DNA of 64,000 bases from a bacterium (GTDB lineage Bacteria; Spirochaetota; Leptospiria; Leptospirales; Leptonemataceae), in contig JANSYA010000001.1 of NCBI GenBank assembly GCA_024742665.1, positions 1,626,956 through 1,690,955 of the forward strand. The letters run 5' to 3'. Below the pieces are notes generated by a model. That model was not told the DNA's origin. It did not search any database and saw only the letters and a program-made list of their open reading frames with translations. Positions 20,143-29,274 of this stretch are shown here, piece by piece. Position 1 is the first letter of the stretch, and every line of letters begins with the position of its first letter. Made by a program: the position numbers and the translations under genes.

Positions 20143-20780
20143 TTGAGTGTGGGGTTCTGATCGGATTCGGCGAAGACCCGGTAGATGCCGCCTTTTTCGC
20201 GCAGCGCGTCTTTCCAGCCCTGCTCGGGATCGTTATGAAACACAATTTTCGGCGTGGCCGGATGAATCATCCAGCTGCCCATCTGCATCTCCTTTTCCAA
20301 CTGGCCCGGCGCCCAGCCCGAGTATCCCAAAAACAAATGAATGCTGGGGCGATCGTCCGCCGGAATTTCCTCCCAGGCCGCCGTTTCGAACAGACGTTCC
20401 ACCTGGCTGAACGCCGGTTCGAATACGACGCCGGGGACCGGCTGCATTATATTTTCGGACGACTCGTGGCCTTCAGGCATGTCCGAGTGGAGCACGAAGA
20501 GGTACTCCTGCTGGACGGGACCGCCCACGTAGATCGGCGTCGTCGCGCCGCGTTCGCCGTCGAACTGCGGCAGGATATCCGCCAGCAGCAATCGCGAGCG
20601 TCGATTGACCACCAGTCCAAAGGCGCCTTCTTTGTTGTGTTCGAGAATTAAAACGACGGTCTGGAAAAAATTGGGGTCGGGCATATTTGATTCGGAAATC
20701 AAAAAATAACCTTTGAGTGAATCGGGAAATTCGTTATTGCCGTGGTTCGAGGGGCGAAAGTATGGATTGCCGGACTGCAT
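20139..20780 (-). CDS. yqgE: YqgE/AlgH family protein (UPF0301)
   Basis: A 213-residue cytosolic protein matching the UPF0301 family: KGYFLISESNMPDPNFFQTV, then LILEHNKEGAFGLVVNRRS, YVGGPVQQEYLFVLHS and a late HLFLGYSGWAPGQLEKEMQM. These are the conserved blocks in order. The first 20 residues (to SLKGYFL) extend beyond the usual start, so translation could begin slightly later. Biochemical role is unknown in the family; AlgH was named for effects on alginate in Pseudomonas. Coupled to the CPBP protease gene. Confidence 0.9.
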   Translation of the reverse strand: MQSGNPYFRPSNHGNNEFPDSLKGYFLISESNMPDPNFFQTVVLILEHNKEGAFGLVVNRRSRLLLADILPQFDGERGATTPIYVGGPVQQEYLFVLHSDMPEGHESSENIMQPVPGVVFEPAFSQVERLFETAAWEEIPADDRPSIHLFLGYSGWAPGQLEKEMQMGSWMIHPATPKIVFHNDPEQGWKDALREKGGIYRVFAESDQNPTLN

Positions 20781-20874
20781 GGGTTCTATTGGGATCGCCG
20801 GGTCGTTGGATGGTCACAAACTAATGCACTTCCCGTACGATAGCAAGAAGAATCAGGGAAAAATAGCTTCGATT

Positions 20875-22473
20875 TCAAGCCGGCAGCACGTACGGGGGAT
20901 GTTCGTACAGCGGCACTTCCGGATTGTTTTTCAGGAAATTCTCCAGACGATACTCGGACTTGAATAATACTACCGGCCGGTCTTCCTGATCTTTGATGAC
21001 CCAGTCGTAGCTGGAGAACTTCGAGCGATCTTCGTCGCGAATCCAGCGGCTGCATTCATAGCCCAGGCTTTCCAGGCGGCACGGCGCGCCGTACTCGTCC
21101 TCCATGCGAAAGCGAAAGACGTCGAACTGTAGATTGCCCACGGCTCCCAGCACCCCCTGACCGTCGGGGGCGGTGAAGACCTGCACGACGCCCTCTTCGC
21201 TCAATTGCTGCAAACCCTTGCGAAAGGCCTTCAGTTTCGAAGTGTCGGTCGGAATCAAACGCGCGAACATCTCCGGCGCGAAGCGCGGGATGCCTTCGAA
21301 GGCGGGCTCGACGCTGCCCGTATACAAAATGTCGCCGATTTGAAAGGTGCCCGGGTTGATCAGCCCGATGATGTCGCCGGGATAGGCCTCGTCGACAGTC
21401 GAACGATCCTGGCCGAAAAACGAAACCGGACTGGAAAGCCGCACGGACTTTTTCGTCCGGGCGTGATTGACCGACATGCCGCGTTCGAAGGCGCCGCTGA
21501 TCACGCGCAAAAAGGCGACGCGGTCCCGGTGCTTCTGATTCATGTTCGCCTGGAGCTTAAAGATAAAGCCGGTGAAGTCCGTCGCCGCCGGCTCTAAGAT
21601 GCGTTCGTCGCGCAATAAAATCGGCTCGGGCGGCGGACACAGTTCAATAAAGCGATCTAAAAAAAGCTGCACTCCGAAGTTGTTGCCGGCGCTGCCGAAG
21701 AACACCGGGCTGATGCGGCCCGTGCGAAATTCTTCCGGGTCGAAGGGCGGCAGGGCTTCCTGGGCGAGCTCCGCGCCTTCGCGAAAATTCGTATACAACT
21801 CGGGATCCATGATCTTCTCAAGCTCGGGATCGTCCAGGCCGCCGGTCTCTTCCGGGCTGGGAAAGGCGCCGCCCGCCACGCGTTCGTAGCGATGCACTTT
21901 CGAACTGCGCAAATCATAGACGCCTTTGAAATCCTGGCCGGAGCCCATCGGCCACAGCTGCGGCACGGCGGTAATGCCCAGGACCTTTTCGATGTTGTCC
22001 ATCAGGGCGAAGGGGTCGAGGGCGGGCATGTCCATCTTGTTGATGAACGTGACGATCGGAATGCCGCGGTCCTGGCAGACGCGAAAGAGTTTGATCGTCT
22101 GGGGTTCCACGCCCTTGCCCGCGTCGAGCAGCATGACCGCCGCGTCGACCGCCATCAGCGTGCGGTAGGTATCTTCGGAGAAGTCTTCGTGACCGGGAGT
22201 GTCGAGCAGATTGAGATAATAGCCCTCGTAGGCGAACTGCAGCGCCGCCGTGCTCACGGAGATGCCGCGATCCTGTTCCATCTTCATCCAGTCGGAGCGG
22301 GTCTTCTTGCGATCTTTACGCGCTCGCACGTGGCCGGCCAGGTGAATCGCGCCGCCGTATAATAGAAGCTTTTCGGTCAGCGTCGTCTTGCCGGCGTCAG
22401 GATGCGCGATGATCGCGAAGGCGCGGCGCTTTTCGGTTTCCGCGGCGATTTTGGGATCGATGGTGGTACTCAT
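20875..22473 (-). CDS. prfC: peptide chain release factor 3
   Basis: A 532-residue translational GTPase that recycles RF1/RF2 from the ribosome. G motifs: AIIAHPDAGKTTLTEKLLLY (G1), DTPGHEDFSEDTYRTL (G3) and TFINKMDMPALDPF (G4). Two RF3-specific features separate it from EF-G: the early RARKDRKKTRSDWMKMEQDR switch region and the C-terminal LQFDVFRFRMEDEYGAPCRL segment. Length is normal for RF3. It reads from the ATG at 22473 and is divergent from the FliG-like gene at 22708. Confidence 0.95.
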   Translation of the reverse strand: MSTTIDPKIAAETEKRRAFAIIAHPDAGKTTLTEKLLLYGGAIHLAGHVRARKDRKKTRSDWMKMEQDRGISVSTAALQFAYEGYYLNLLDTPGHEDFSEDTYRTLMAVDAAVMLLDAGKGVEPQTIKLFRVCQDRGIPIVTFINKMDMPALDPFALMDNIEKVLGITAVPQLWPMGSGQDFKGVYDLRSSKVHRYERVAGGAFPSPEETGGLDDPELEKIMDPELYTNFREGAELAQEALPPFDPEEFRTGRISPVFFGSAGNNFGVQLFLDRFIELCPPPEPILLRDERILEPAATDFTGFIFKLQANMNQKHRDRVAFLRVISGAFERGMSVNHARTKKSVRLSSPVSFFGQDRSTVDEAYPGDIIGLINPGTFQIGDILYTGSVEPAFEGIPRFAPEMFARLIPTDTSKLKAFRKGLQQLSEEGVVQVFTAPDGQGVLGAVGNLQFDVFRFRMEDEYGAPCRLESLGYECSRWIRDEDRSKFSSYDWVIKDQEDRPVVLFKSEYRLENFLKNNPEVPLYEHPPYVLPA

Positions 22474-22707
22474 GTTACAGGCGCAATCGCTGGCAGGATT
22501 TGCGCAAAAGCGGTCCCGTCAACTACTCGCGAGGGGCACGGCCCGCGGCCGATGGCCGGGCAGCGCCGGCGTTTTTTCGGATGGTTTCTCGGGCAAACCA
22601 GGGCGTTTTTTCCTGGCAATCCAGGGGCGGCGGCCGTACTTTGAATCGAATCGGCCTGGACCTGAACCAAAGCCGCTTCGATTTAAGTCCGGCCGCCGAT
22701 CACGAAA

Positions 22708-23763
22708 ATGAAAGCCTGGGAACCAGAAGAGACATTCGAGAAAGCCGATTTTCCCGCGAAAAAGCCCGGGGACGATTCGAAGCCCGATGCAAAGCGCAAA
22801 CCCGGAGCGGGCGGTAAGACCGGCGCCGGGCGGCCAGGGCGCGGGGCCGGCGAGGGCGAGCGGCCGGGATCGCAATCCGGCCCGCAAAAATCCCCACCGG
22901 TCTCGGGCGCCCCAAAAAAATTTCGGCCGCCCCCCGCGCGACCGGCGCCTGGACCTTCGGCCGGCGTGCCCGCTCCTCCGCCTATCGGTCAGCCGGCGCC
23001 GGCCCGTTCAAAATCCGGATCAGGCACGGCCTGGGAACCCGATCTGGATTTTGAGCGGGCCGATTTCAGCGGAGTTCCGCCGGAAGAAGCCGTCGCCCGG
23101 GGAGACAGTCGCAGCAGTTCCGACGCTATGGCCAACGTCGCGAATGCCCGGCCTGGTCCCGGCCCGCAGAGTGGAACTCCGGCCCGGTCCTGGCAGCCGC
23201 CGAAGCTTTCGGAACAGGCGCGCCAGGCCGGCAAACCCGACGGCGGCAGGGGGAGCGCTCCCGCCGGATCGGGGCCGGAAAAAAACACGGCCCGGACTCC
23301 GAAGATCGTCGGCTCACGCATTCGCCAGGGCCCGGGTTCTGAAAGCGGCGCCGGGGCCGCATCGTCGGCTCCGCTGAATTCGGATCTGAATTCGAAGACG
23401 AATGCCGGGTCCGGTACGGTCCATGCCGCGGCCGGCACCGCTGGCGTCTCGGGATTTTCCCGCCGCCTGCTGGAAGAGCTGACCATTCTGCACCGCGAGA
23501 ACGCGCGGCACATTCTGCGCCACTGGTACTGGGAAAAGACCGGCATGGCTCCGGAAGGTCTCGGACATATCCAGCCCCACGATCGCATCTACGTGGTTCT
23601 GGCGAGTCTCGGTCCGCAGGTGCTGATTGTGCTCTATGAAAGCATGTCGCCGACTGAGCGCCGGCAGATGCAGGAGATTCTGGATCGGCCCCGGAACCTT
23701 ACCGCGGTCGATGCGAATCGCGTGCGCACGATCTTCATGCAAACTCTGCGCGCCGAGGTCTGA
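22708..23763 (+). CDS. Pro/Gly-rich protein with a FliG-N-like C-terminal domain
   Basis: A 351-residue protein. Residues 1-245 are low complexity (Pro, Gly, Ala, Ser, Lys), probably disordered, and contain a motif present twice: AWEPEETFEKADFPAKKP at residue 3 and AWEPDLDFERADFSGVPP at about residue 108. The last 100 residues form a folded domain: LLEELTILHRENARHILRHW, then RIYVVLASLGPQVLIVLYES, then MSPTERRQMQEIL and ANRVRTIFMQTL. The second block resembles the first helices of FliG N-terminal domains (LLxxLGxExAxxVLxxLxxEE). This is a weak, by-eye match. No signal peptide. It is followed 72 nt later by the nucleotidyltransferase fusion. Confidence 0.55.
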   Translation: MKAWEPEETFEKADFPAKKPGDDSKPDAKRKPGAGGKTGAGRPGRGAGEGERPGSQSGPQKSPPVSGAPKKFRPPPARPAPGPSAGVPAPPPIGQPAPARSKSGSGTAWEPDLDFERADFSGVPPEEAVARGDSRSSSDAMANVANARPGPGPQSGTPARSWQPPKLSEQARQAGKPDGGRGSAPAGSGPEKNTARTPKIVGSRIRQGPGSESGAGAASSAPLNSDLNSKTNAGSGTVHAAAGTAGVSGFSRRLLEELTILHRENARHILRHWYWEKTGMAPEGLGHIQPHDRIYVVLASLGPQVLIVLYESMSPTERRQMQEILDRPRNLTAVDANRVRTIFMQTLRAEV

Positions 23764-23835
23764 GTTCGGCCGGCGTCCTCGCCAGGCGGGGGGAATGATT
23801 GACCGACAGTCGCCGCGCTCGAATTCTGTCGCCCT

Positions 23836-25404
23836 ATGGCCAAAACCGCCGCGCGCCCGGGCGCATCCCGCAAAACCCTGAAAAAAAACGCGAAAACCAC
23901 AAAATCCGCCGCCGGACGTGGTTCCAGCAGCACGCAAAAGCGCCGCCAGATCGAAGTCGGCGTGATCGCCGCGGCCGGTAAGGGTACGCGGGCCTATCCC
24001 CGGACTTCTTTTATTCCGAAGCCGCTCTTTACTTTCGAAAATCAATCCATCCTGGAACGCAACGTCGATCTGATGTTTAAGACCATCGGCGTAAAAAAGC
24101 TTTTTATCATCGTCGGGCATTTACAAGAGCTTGTGCTGGCGGAGGTCGATCGGATTCGCCTGAAGTATCCCGATCGCGAAATCGAAACCGCCCAGTGGAC
24201 CCAGAAGGGCCTGGGAGCGGACGTCGCCAGTCTGCGAGGTCGCTTTGCAGGAGATTTCGCCTTAGTCCTCGGCGATGAATTTTATTATAATATGAATCAC
24301 GAGCAGCTCAAGCGCATGTGGAAAGCGAAGCCGAAAGCCGATTCGCTGATTGCGGTTTTGCCATCGCTCTTTATATCGCATATTCGTAAAAATTATTCGG
24401 TGATCTTAAAAGGCACGCGGGTGATCGACCTGGTCGAGAAACCGAAGGACCCGCCGAATAATCTGCTGGGCCTCGGTTCGTACGTTTTTTCTCAGCGCTA
24501 TTTCGAATACTTCGACAAGACCCCGCCGTCCGATCGCAGCGGCGTCGTCGAGCTGACCGAAACCATCGATTTGATGTCGCGGGAGCTCGAAGTCCACGGC
24601 GTTTCGCTAAAGGGCACATACTATAATATCAACTCGCTCGCGGATTATTACGCCGCGAACTATTTGATTCGCACGGATAAATTCGCGAAGTACAAAATCA
24701 GTCTGGTCGTGCCGGCCTTAAACAACGCCGCAACTCTGCCGGACGTGCTGAGCGATTTCGACCAGCACGTCGATGAAGTCATCGTCGTCGATATGGGCTC
24801 CGCCGACGGAACCCAGGAGCTGGCCGCCAAAAATCGCAAGGCCAAAGTTTTTCGCGAAAGCACTCCGCAGGGATTCTTCGGCGTGCACTACGCCCCCGCG
24901 ATTTACGCGGCCATGAAGCAGTGCCGCGGCGATATCATCGTGCTGGCTCCCGCCGACGGCAGCTTTCGCGCGGTCGATTTGCCCAAGCTGCTGGAATACT
25001 TAAAGGACAGCGACATGGCCGTCGGCACGCGGACCACGCGCCAGATGATGGAGCAGGGCGCGAATCTTTCGCCGCTGTATCGCTGGTTGAACGTCTTCTT
25101 CGGCAAGCTGGTTGAAATTCTGTGGTGGGGCCAGGAGCCGCGCTTTACCGACATCGGCTGTTTGTATCGCGCGATCTGGAAAGATTCGTTTGAAAAGATC
25201 GCGCCCGAGCTCGAAGCGAAAAACAAGACCTTCTCGCTCGAAATGATGATCGAAATCATGCGCTATCATATGCGCTGCATCGAGGTGCCGGTATCGTTTT
25301 ACCAGCGCTACGGCGCCATCGAAGAGGAAACGATCGGCCAGCGCTGGCGCTATTTCTTTTCGGTGCTGCGGATGATCTTCCAGCGGCGCTTTCTCAAGCG
25401 CTGA
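23836..25404 (+). CDS. fusion of a sugar-1-phosphate nucleotidyltransferase and a GT2 glycosyltransferase
   Basis: A 522-residue two-domain protein. After a basic Ala/Lys-rich start of 35 residues, residues 38-270 form a nucleotidyltransferase: VIAAAGKGTRAYPRTSFIPK (signature GxGTRxxPxT...PKPL), NVDLMFKTIGVKKLFIIVGH and ALVLGDEFYYNM. Residues from about 283 on are a family 2 glycosyltransferase: KISLVVPALNNAATLPDVL, DEVIVVDMGSADGTQELAA and APADGSFRAVDL, with a DIGCLYR motif near 436. So one polypeptide could make an activated sugar and transfer it. No membrane segment at the C-terminus. The acceptor and sugar are unknown; an envelope glycan is a reasonable guess. Confidence 0.8.
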   Translation: MAKTAARPGASRKTLKKNAKTTKSAAGRGSSSTQKRRQIEVGVIAAAGKGTRAYPRTSFIPKPLFTFENQSILERNVDLMFKTIGVKKLFIIVGHLQELVLAEVDRIRLKYPDREIETAQWTQKGLGADVASLRGRFAGDFALVLGDEFYYNMNHEQLKRMWKAKPKADSLIAVLPSLFISHIRKNYSVILKGTRVIDLVEKPKDPPNNLLGLGSYVFSQRYFEYFDKTPPSDRSGVVELTETIDLMSRELEVHGVSLKGTYYNINSLADYYAANYLIRTDKFAKYKISLVVPALNNAATLPDVLSDFDQHVDEVIVVDMGSADGTQELAAKNRKAKVFRESTPQGFFGVHYAPAIYAAMKQCRGDIIVLAPADGSFRAVDLPKLLEYLKDSDMAVGTRTTRQMMEQGANLSPLYRWLNVFFGKLVEILWWGQEPRFTDIGCLYRAIWKDSFEKIAPELEAKNKTFSLEMMIEIMRYHMRCIEVPVSFYQRYGAIEEETIGQRWRYFFSVLRMIFQRRFLKR

Positions 25405-25453
25405 ATTTTTCAACGCACCGCGGCGCGTTGCTTCGCGAAGCGTGGACTTCGAG

Positions 25454-26368
25454 TTAATCCAGGCTCTGCAAAAATTCGAGCAGCAGTCTGTTCACCGCCG
25501 CGGGCTGTTCCAAATGCAGCCAGTGCCCGGCGTTTCGCAGGCGCTCGACGCGCAGGCCGCCGCTATAGGCGCGACTCGCGGTCATTCGATCGAACATGCG
25601 GGTATCCAGACAGCCGTCGTTTGCGCCGGTGATCGCAAGAGTCGGCGCCTGAATTTTTCCAAGCAGCGTGCGAAAACCGCGCAGACCGGCCGGCGTATAA
25701 AAGTCGAAGATCGCTCTGTAGTACGCGATGGCCGCATTAACTACGCCCGGTCGGCGAAAGGCCGTTTTGACTTCAGCCAGGCGTTCTGCGCGCTGCTCCG
25801 GGTGCATCTCGTCGAACCAGCCAGGCGACCACTCCGCCCACAGACGATCAATCAAAGCCAGATCGTCGGCGGCAAGTCTACGCCGCGCGATCAGCGGTAG
25901 CTGAAACAGAAACATGTACCAGGAGCGCCGGAATTGGCCGGGATAACGCACAAGGCATTTCAGATATTCGCGAATGCCCGGCACCGCCAGCAGACTCAGG
26001 CTGCGCACGCGTTCGGGAAATCGACTGGCGGCGGCGTAGGCGACGATCGCGCCCCAGTCGTGGCCGATCAAATGCGCTCGTTCGATTCCCAGATCGTCCA
26101 GCCAGTCGCGAAGGTCTTCCGCCAGACTGTCGGCATGATAGTCGTTAGTCGGATGCTGCGAAGACGGTTCGTAGCCGCGGAGCATCGGCGCGATCGTTTG
26201 AAAGCCGGCGGCGTGCAGGGCCGCGCTCTGGCCGCGAAAGCTATGAAAGGTGTCGGGAAAGCCGTGAATGAATAAGACGCTCGGCCCGGCGGACTTTCGC
26301 ATATCGGCCGTGAAGCGTAGCCCGGATGCGCCGGCGCCGCGCTTTGTAAGAATGATCGTCTGCTGCAT
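25454..26368 (-). CDS. alpha/beta hydrolase, epoxide-hydrolase-like
   Basis: A 304-residue alpha/beta-fold hydrolase. The oxyanion-hole motif is VLFIHGFPDTFHSF, and the nucleophile elbow is LIGHDWGAIVAYAA, where Asp rather than Ser is the nucleophile, as in epoxide hydrolases and haloalkane dehalogenases. A cap with tyrosines follows (SWYMFLFQ, AYYRAIFDFYTP), then the acid region ITGANDGCLD and the catalytic His in LRNAGHWLHLEQP. The HGFPDT motif favours epoxide hydrolase. Substrate unknown. It stands between two unrelated genes. Confidence 0.8.
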   Translation of the reverse strand: MQQTIILTKRGAGASGLRFTADMRKSAGPSVLFIHGFPDTFHSFRGQSAALHAAGFQTIAPMLRGYEPSSQHPTNDYHADSLAEDLRDWLDDLGIERAHLIGHDWGAIVAYAAASRFPERVRSLSLLAVPGIREYLKCLVRYPGQFRRSWYMFLFQLPLIARRRLAADDLALIDRLWAEWSPGWFDEMHPEQRAERLAEVKTAFRRPGVVNAAIAYYRAIFDFYTPAGLRGFRTLLGKIQAPTLAITGANDGCLDTRMFDRMTASRAYSGGLRVERLRNAGHWLHLEQPAAVNRLLLEFLQSLD

Positions 26369-26419
26369 GCGCGCGAATATCGAAGCTTGCGCCCCGGCTT
26401 TTGAAAATCCAATCGATTG

Positions 26420-28438
26420 TCAGAACGATTTAGAATCGTCGTCTTTTTCGGAATCGCCGCTTGCTGCACCCAGCTCTTCTTGAGCGGCCTTCGCCTTCTC
26501 CAGATACGCGCGATCCTGGCGGGCCAGGGCGTAGCGTTTGAGCGTGGGAAAGATGCGATGAAAGATTTCCGAGAAGGTGATCAAAATACGTTCGCGGTTG
26601 TACTCGACCTGCACGTCGGCGAACTGCGAGATCGAATGCTTTAAGGTCTCCATGCTATTGCCGAAGTAGAAGTGTTTGATCTGGTCGACGCCGCGAACTA
26701 AAAGCGGAATCAAATGCACGCGTTCCGGTTTGCGCTCCTGTACGAAGCTCGTAATCGCGGTGATCGTGTCGACGCCCTGGGGCACGACGATATTTTCGAA
26801 CCACTCGGGCAGCTCTTCGGGCAGCGATTCTTCAGGATCGGTCTGGAAGTGAACGCAGAGCGGCATGTGTCCGCTCTTCCGGTAGTTTTTCAGAAAGTGA
26901 ATCACGCCCGGGTGAAACTTCGAGATCAGCAGCACGTTTTTGCGATCAACCGGCAGGCCCTGGAAGGCCGGGAACGACAGCCCGAGTTCCAGCGGCACCA
27001 TATTGACTTTCTCCGACCAGAGGCCGTAGACCGCTTCGGAAAACAGAAATACGATCATGTACAGGAACATCAGGATCACGATGAACCAGGCGCCTTCGAA
27101 GAATTTATTGTACACGATATTGCCGAGCATGAAGAGCATAATCAGCAGGCCCAGAATCGTCATAATAGCGTACTTGCGCGCGCGAATTTGACGCAGGAGA
27201 TAGCTGGCGATGTCGATCGTCATGGCCGTAATCACCGCCAGGCCGTACATCGCTTCGATCTTATGGCTCGACGGGAAAAAATACATGATGATGATCGAGA
27301 GGATCCCCAGCAGAATCATCGCCCGGGGATTGTAGACGCCGTGATGGCCGCCCATGCCCAGGGGCGCCCGCGTCCGACGCCAGGCCGTATCGCCGATGCC
27401 CCGCGGAAAAAAGCCGCTGCGGGAGGCGCGTAGAATTTCCAGCGGAAAGTCGGATTGGGCGGTTTGCGCCGCGAGCAACAACATGATCGCGATTAAAACG
27501 CCGAAGGGTACGGCCACCAGATCGCCGCCGATGGTTTTGGCGATCTGAATCGGCACTAAGATATGTGTATCGTATATTACGCCCAGGCCCATGAAGTTGA
27601 TCAGCTGCATCGAGTACGTGCAGAGCACGAGCACGTACAGAATCCACATCGAAATTCGAATCGCTTTGCCCTTGTGATAGGGATAGTTGACCGAAGCATA
27701 GCCGACCTCGACCCCGGTGATCAGGGTGGCGCCCGCGGCGACCGCCGTGAAAATCACCGGCCAGAATAGAGCGAGCCCTTTGCCTTCAAGCACTTCCGGC
27801 GGAATCGTCGGCCAGATCCAGCCCTGTTCTAAGATGATGCCGATGCCGATGATCTGGATCGCGAGATTCGAAACATAAAACGCGATCACCGGCCAGATCA
27901 TAAATTTCGCCAGATTGCCCAGGCCGTAGCGCTGCACCGCCGACAATAGCGCCACAAATGAAATCGCGTACGCCAGGCGCTGCTCGACAGGGATAAAATA
28001 GAGCGCCTCGACGCCCGCAATCAAACTGATCGCCTGGGTGGCGGGAAAATCCGAGAGCAGGCTGCCGGTGCCCATCTTGCCCATGAACTGGACGGTCTTT
28101 TTCATCCAGGGCGTTTGAATCTTCTCCGATGTAATCAGCGACGAAACGAAAGCCCCGCCGCCGAGCACTCGATGCACGTGGTTGCGCGTCATGTTATTGT
28201 AAACGATGATCGCCACCAGGTAGACCAGCATGACCGTCGCTCCGGCGATCAGCGTCGCGCTCATGCCCGTGCGAAAATCGCTCGCGAATAGTACGATCGT
28301 TACGGCGATCAGCGCGTCGGCGCCGTAGGCCAGGGAACTGCCTGGGTCGGTCAGAATCGTCGCGAAGATCAGCCGAATGTCCTGGAGCAGACTGGGCGGT
28401 TTTTCGTCGTGTTCGGAAGTGTGTTCGGATTCGCTCAA
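26420..28438 (-). CDS. APC-superfamily permease with a C-terminal soluble domain
   Basis: A 672-residue transporter with about twelve hydrophobic segments between residues 20 and 470. The N-terminal GSSLAYGADALIAVTIVL and VYNNMTRNHVHRVLGGGAF regions resemble APC-type amino-acid permeases; TAVAAGATLITGVEVGYASV and SDFPLEILRASRSGFFPRG are other conserved-looking loops. The last 150 residues are soluble, with strands such as NVLLISKFHPGVIHFLKNY and RVHLIPLLVRGVD that resemble a universal-stress-protein-like domain, as seen in some permeases. Substrate cannot be told from sequence; amino acids or potassium are the usual choices in this superfamily. Confidence 0.75.
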   Translation of the reverse strand: MSESEHTSEHDEKPPSLLQDIRLIFATILTDPGSSLAYGADALIAVTIVLFASDFRTGMSATLIAGATVMLVYLVAIIVYNNMTRNHVHRVLGGGAFVSSLITSEKIQTPWMKKTVQFMGKMGTGSLLSDFPATQAISLIAGVEALYFIPVEQRLAYAISFVALLSAVQRYGLGNLAKFMIWPVIAFYVSNLAIQIIGIGIILEQGWIWPTIPPEVLEGKGLALFWPVIFTAVAAGATLITGVEVGYASVNYPYHKGKAIRISMWILYVLVLCTYSMQLINFMGLGVIYDTHILVPIQIAKTIGGDLVAVPFGVLIAIMLLLAAQTAQSDFPLEILRASRSGFFPRGIGDTAWRRTRAPLGMGGHHGVYNPRAMILLGILSIIIMYFFPSSHKIEAMYGLAVITAMTIDIASYLLRQIRARKYAIMTILGLLIMLFMLGNIVYNKFFEGAWFIVILMFLYMIVFLFSEAVYGLWSEKVNMVPLELGLSFPAFQGLPVDRKNVLLISKFHPGVIHFLKNYRKSGHMPLCVHFQTDPEESLPEELPEWFENIVVPQGVDTITAITSFVQERKPERVHLIPLLVRGVDQIKHFYFGNSMETLKHSISQFADVQVEYNRERILITFSEIFHRIFPTLKRYALARQDRAYLEKAKAAQEELGAASGDSEKDDDSKSF

Positions 28439-28468
28439 GCTGGGTAACCGTTATGATTCTGTGGTGAT

Positions 28469-28813
28469 TCAGGACTGCGGCGGACGTTCGTCTTCGTTCA
28501 TCCAGTTTCGAATGAGGCCCGCGACTTTTTGCGGATCGTTCTCCGCCAGATTTTTTACGCCTTCCAGCATTTCGTCCCGTTCGGCCGCGCTCAGTTTCGT
28601 CGGCGCATCGGGGCCGGAGGCTGTAAGACGCGCCGTCTGCGCGGGCCCGGCGTCGCGGGCGATTTTATCGGAGGCGACGCGTGGGGCGGAGCGCCGACCC
28701 GCGGGTTTTGCGCCACCGTTGGAATCGCCGGTCAGACGCAGAATGAAAAACAACACGAGGCTCACGCAGAGTGCGGCCCCGGAGGACAGTAGCAGTATCG
28801 CAATCACAGCCAA
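28469..28813 (-). CDS. small membrane protein ending in a FliF-like FliG-binding tail
   Basis: A 114-residue protein with one membrane helix (residues 2-25, IAILLLSSGAALCVSLVLFF), a flexible basic linker and a C-terminal segment at 80-109. That segment contains NDPQKVAGLIRNWMNED. In flagellar M-ring protein FliF the last 30 residues, which bind FliG, have the same character (NDPRVVALVIRQWM in enterobacteria, recalled from memory). There are no M-ring PF01514 domains, so this is a tail without the ring. The start is a TTG (28813) or a GTG two codons later; an AGGA lies upstream. It is between the APC permease and the divergent gatC. The role is inferred from the tail only. Confidence 0.6.
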   Translation of the reverse strand: MAVIAILLLSSGAALCVSLVLFFILRLTGDSNGGAKPAGRRSAPRVASDKIARDAGPAQTARLTASGPDAPTKLSAAERDEMLEGVKNLAENDPQKVAGLIRNWMNEDERPPQS

Positions 28814-28933
28814 TCAATCCTGGCGCTCGCATCGCGGCGCTCAACAAACGTGAGGGATGCCGATTGCGGGTCCAATCTTTTTTAGGCCGATTTCCAATTG
28901 ACCCGGGGGCCGCGGGCAAATTCTCTGCAACGC

Positions 28934-29224
28934 ATGCTTTCCGAAGATGAATTCACCGATCTGTCCCGACTGGCGCGATTGGACCCTGCGGACCCCGGCC
29001 TCCAGGGAATTCGCCAGGACTTCAATAAGATCCTGGATTACGTAAATCATATCAACGAAGTCGATACCGCCGCGGTAGATGCATCCTATTCGCGGGACGA
29101 AACCCGCAATGCCACGCGCAAAGACCTGGCGGGCGAGCCCCTTGGTCCGCACGCCATTGGCAAAATCGCACCGCGCTGGGAAGCCGGCCACTTCGTCGTC
29201 CCTGGAGCGATTGAAAGCGAATAG
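28934..29224 (+). CDS. gatC: Asp/Glu-tRNA(Asn/Gln) amidotransferase subunit C
   Basis: A 96-residue subunit of the GatCAB amidotransferase, which converts Glu-tRNA(Gln) or Asp-tRNA(Asn) to the amidated forms. The ATG at 28934 is chosen over an upstream TTG because the family begins near LSEDEFTDLSRLARLDP. The typical helix IRQDFNKILDYVNHINEVDT and the C-terminal loop DLAGEPLGPHAIGKIAPRWE, ending GHFVVPGAI, match GatC. It is followed 50 nt later by gatA. gatB is not visible in the window. Confidence 0.9.
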   Translation: MLSEDEFTDLSRLARLDPADPGLQGIRQDFNKILDYVNHINEVDTAAVDASYSRDETRNATRKDLAGEPLGPHAIGKIAPRWEAGHFVVPGAIESE

Positions 29225-29274
29225 GGCGGATTTTTCGCGAGCATTTCATTCTTAACATTTACTCAAGCAATCAT

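Noticed and set aside
25405..25453. Possible bidirectional terminator between the fusion glycosyltransferase and the hydrolase
   Set aside because: Pairing is imperfect (AACGC/GCGTT with a GC core) and the T tract is short, so I did not list it.
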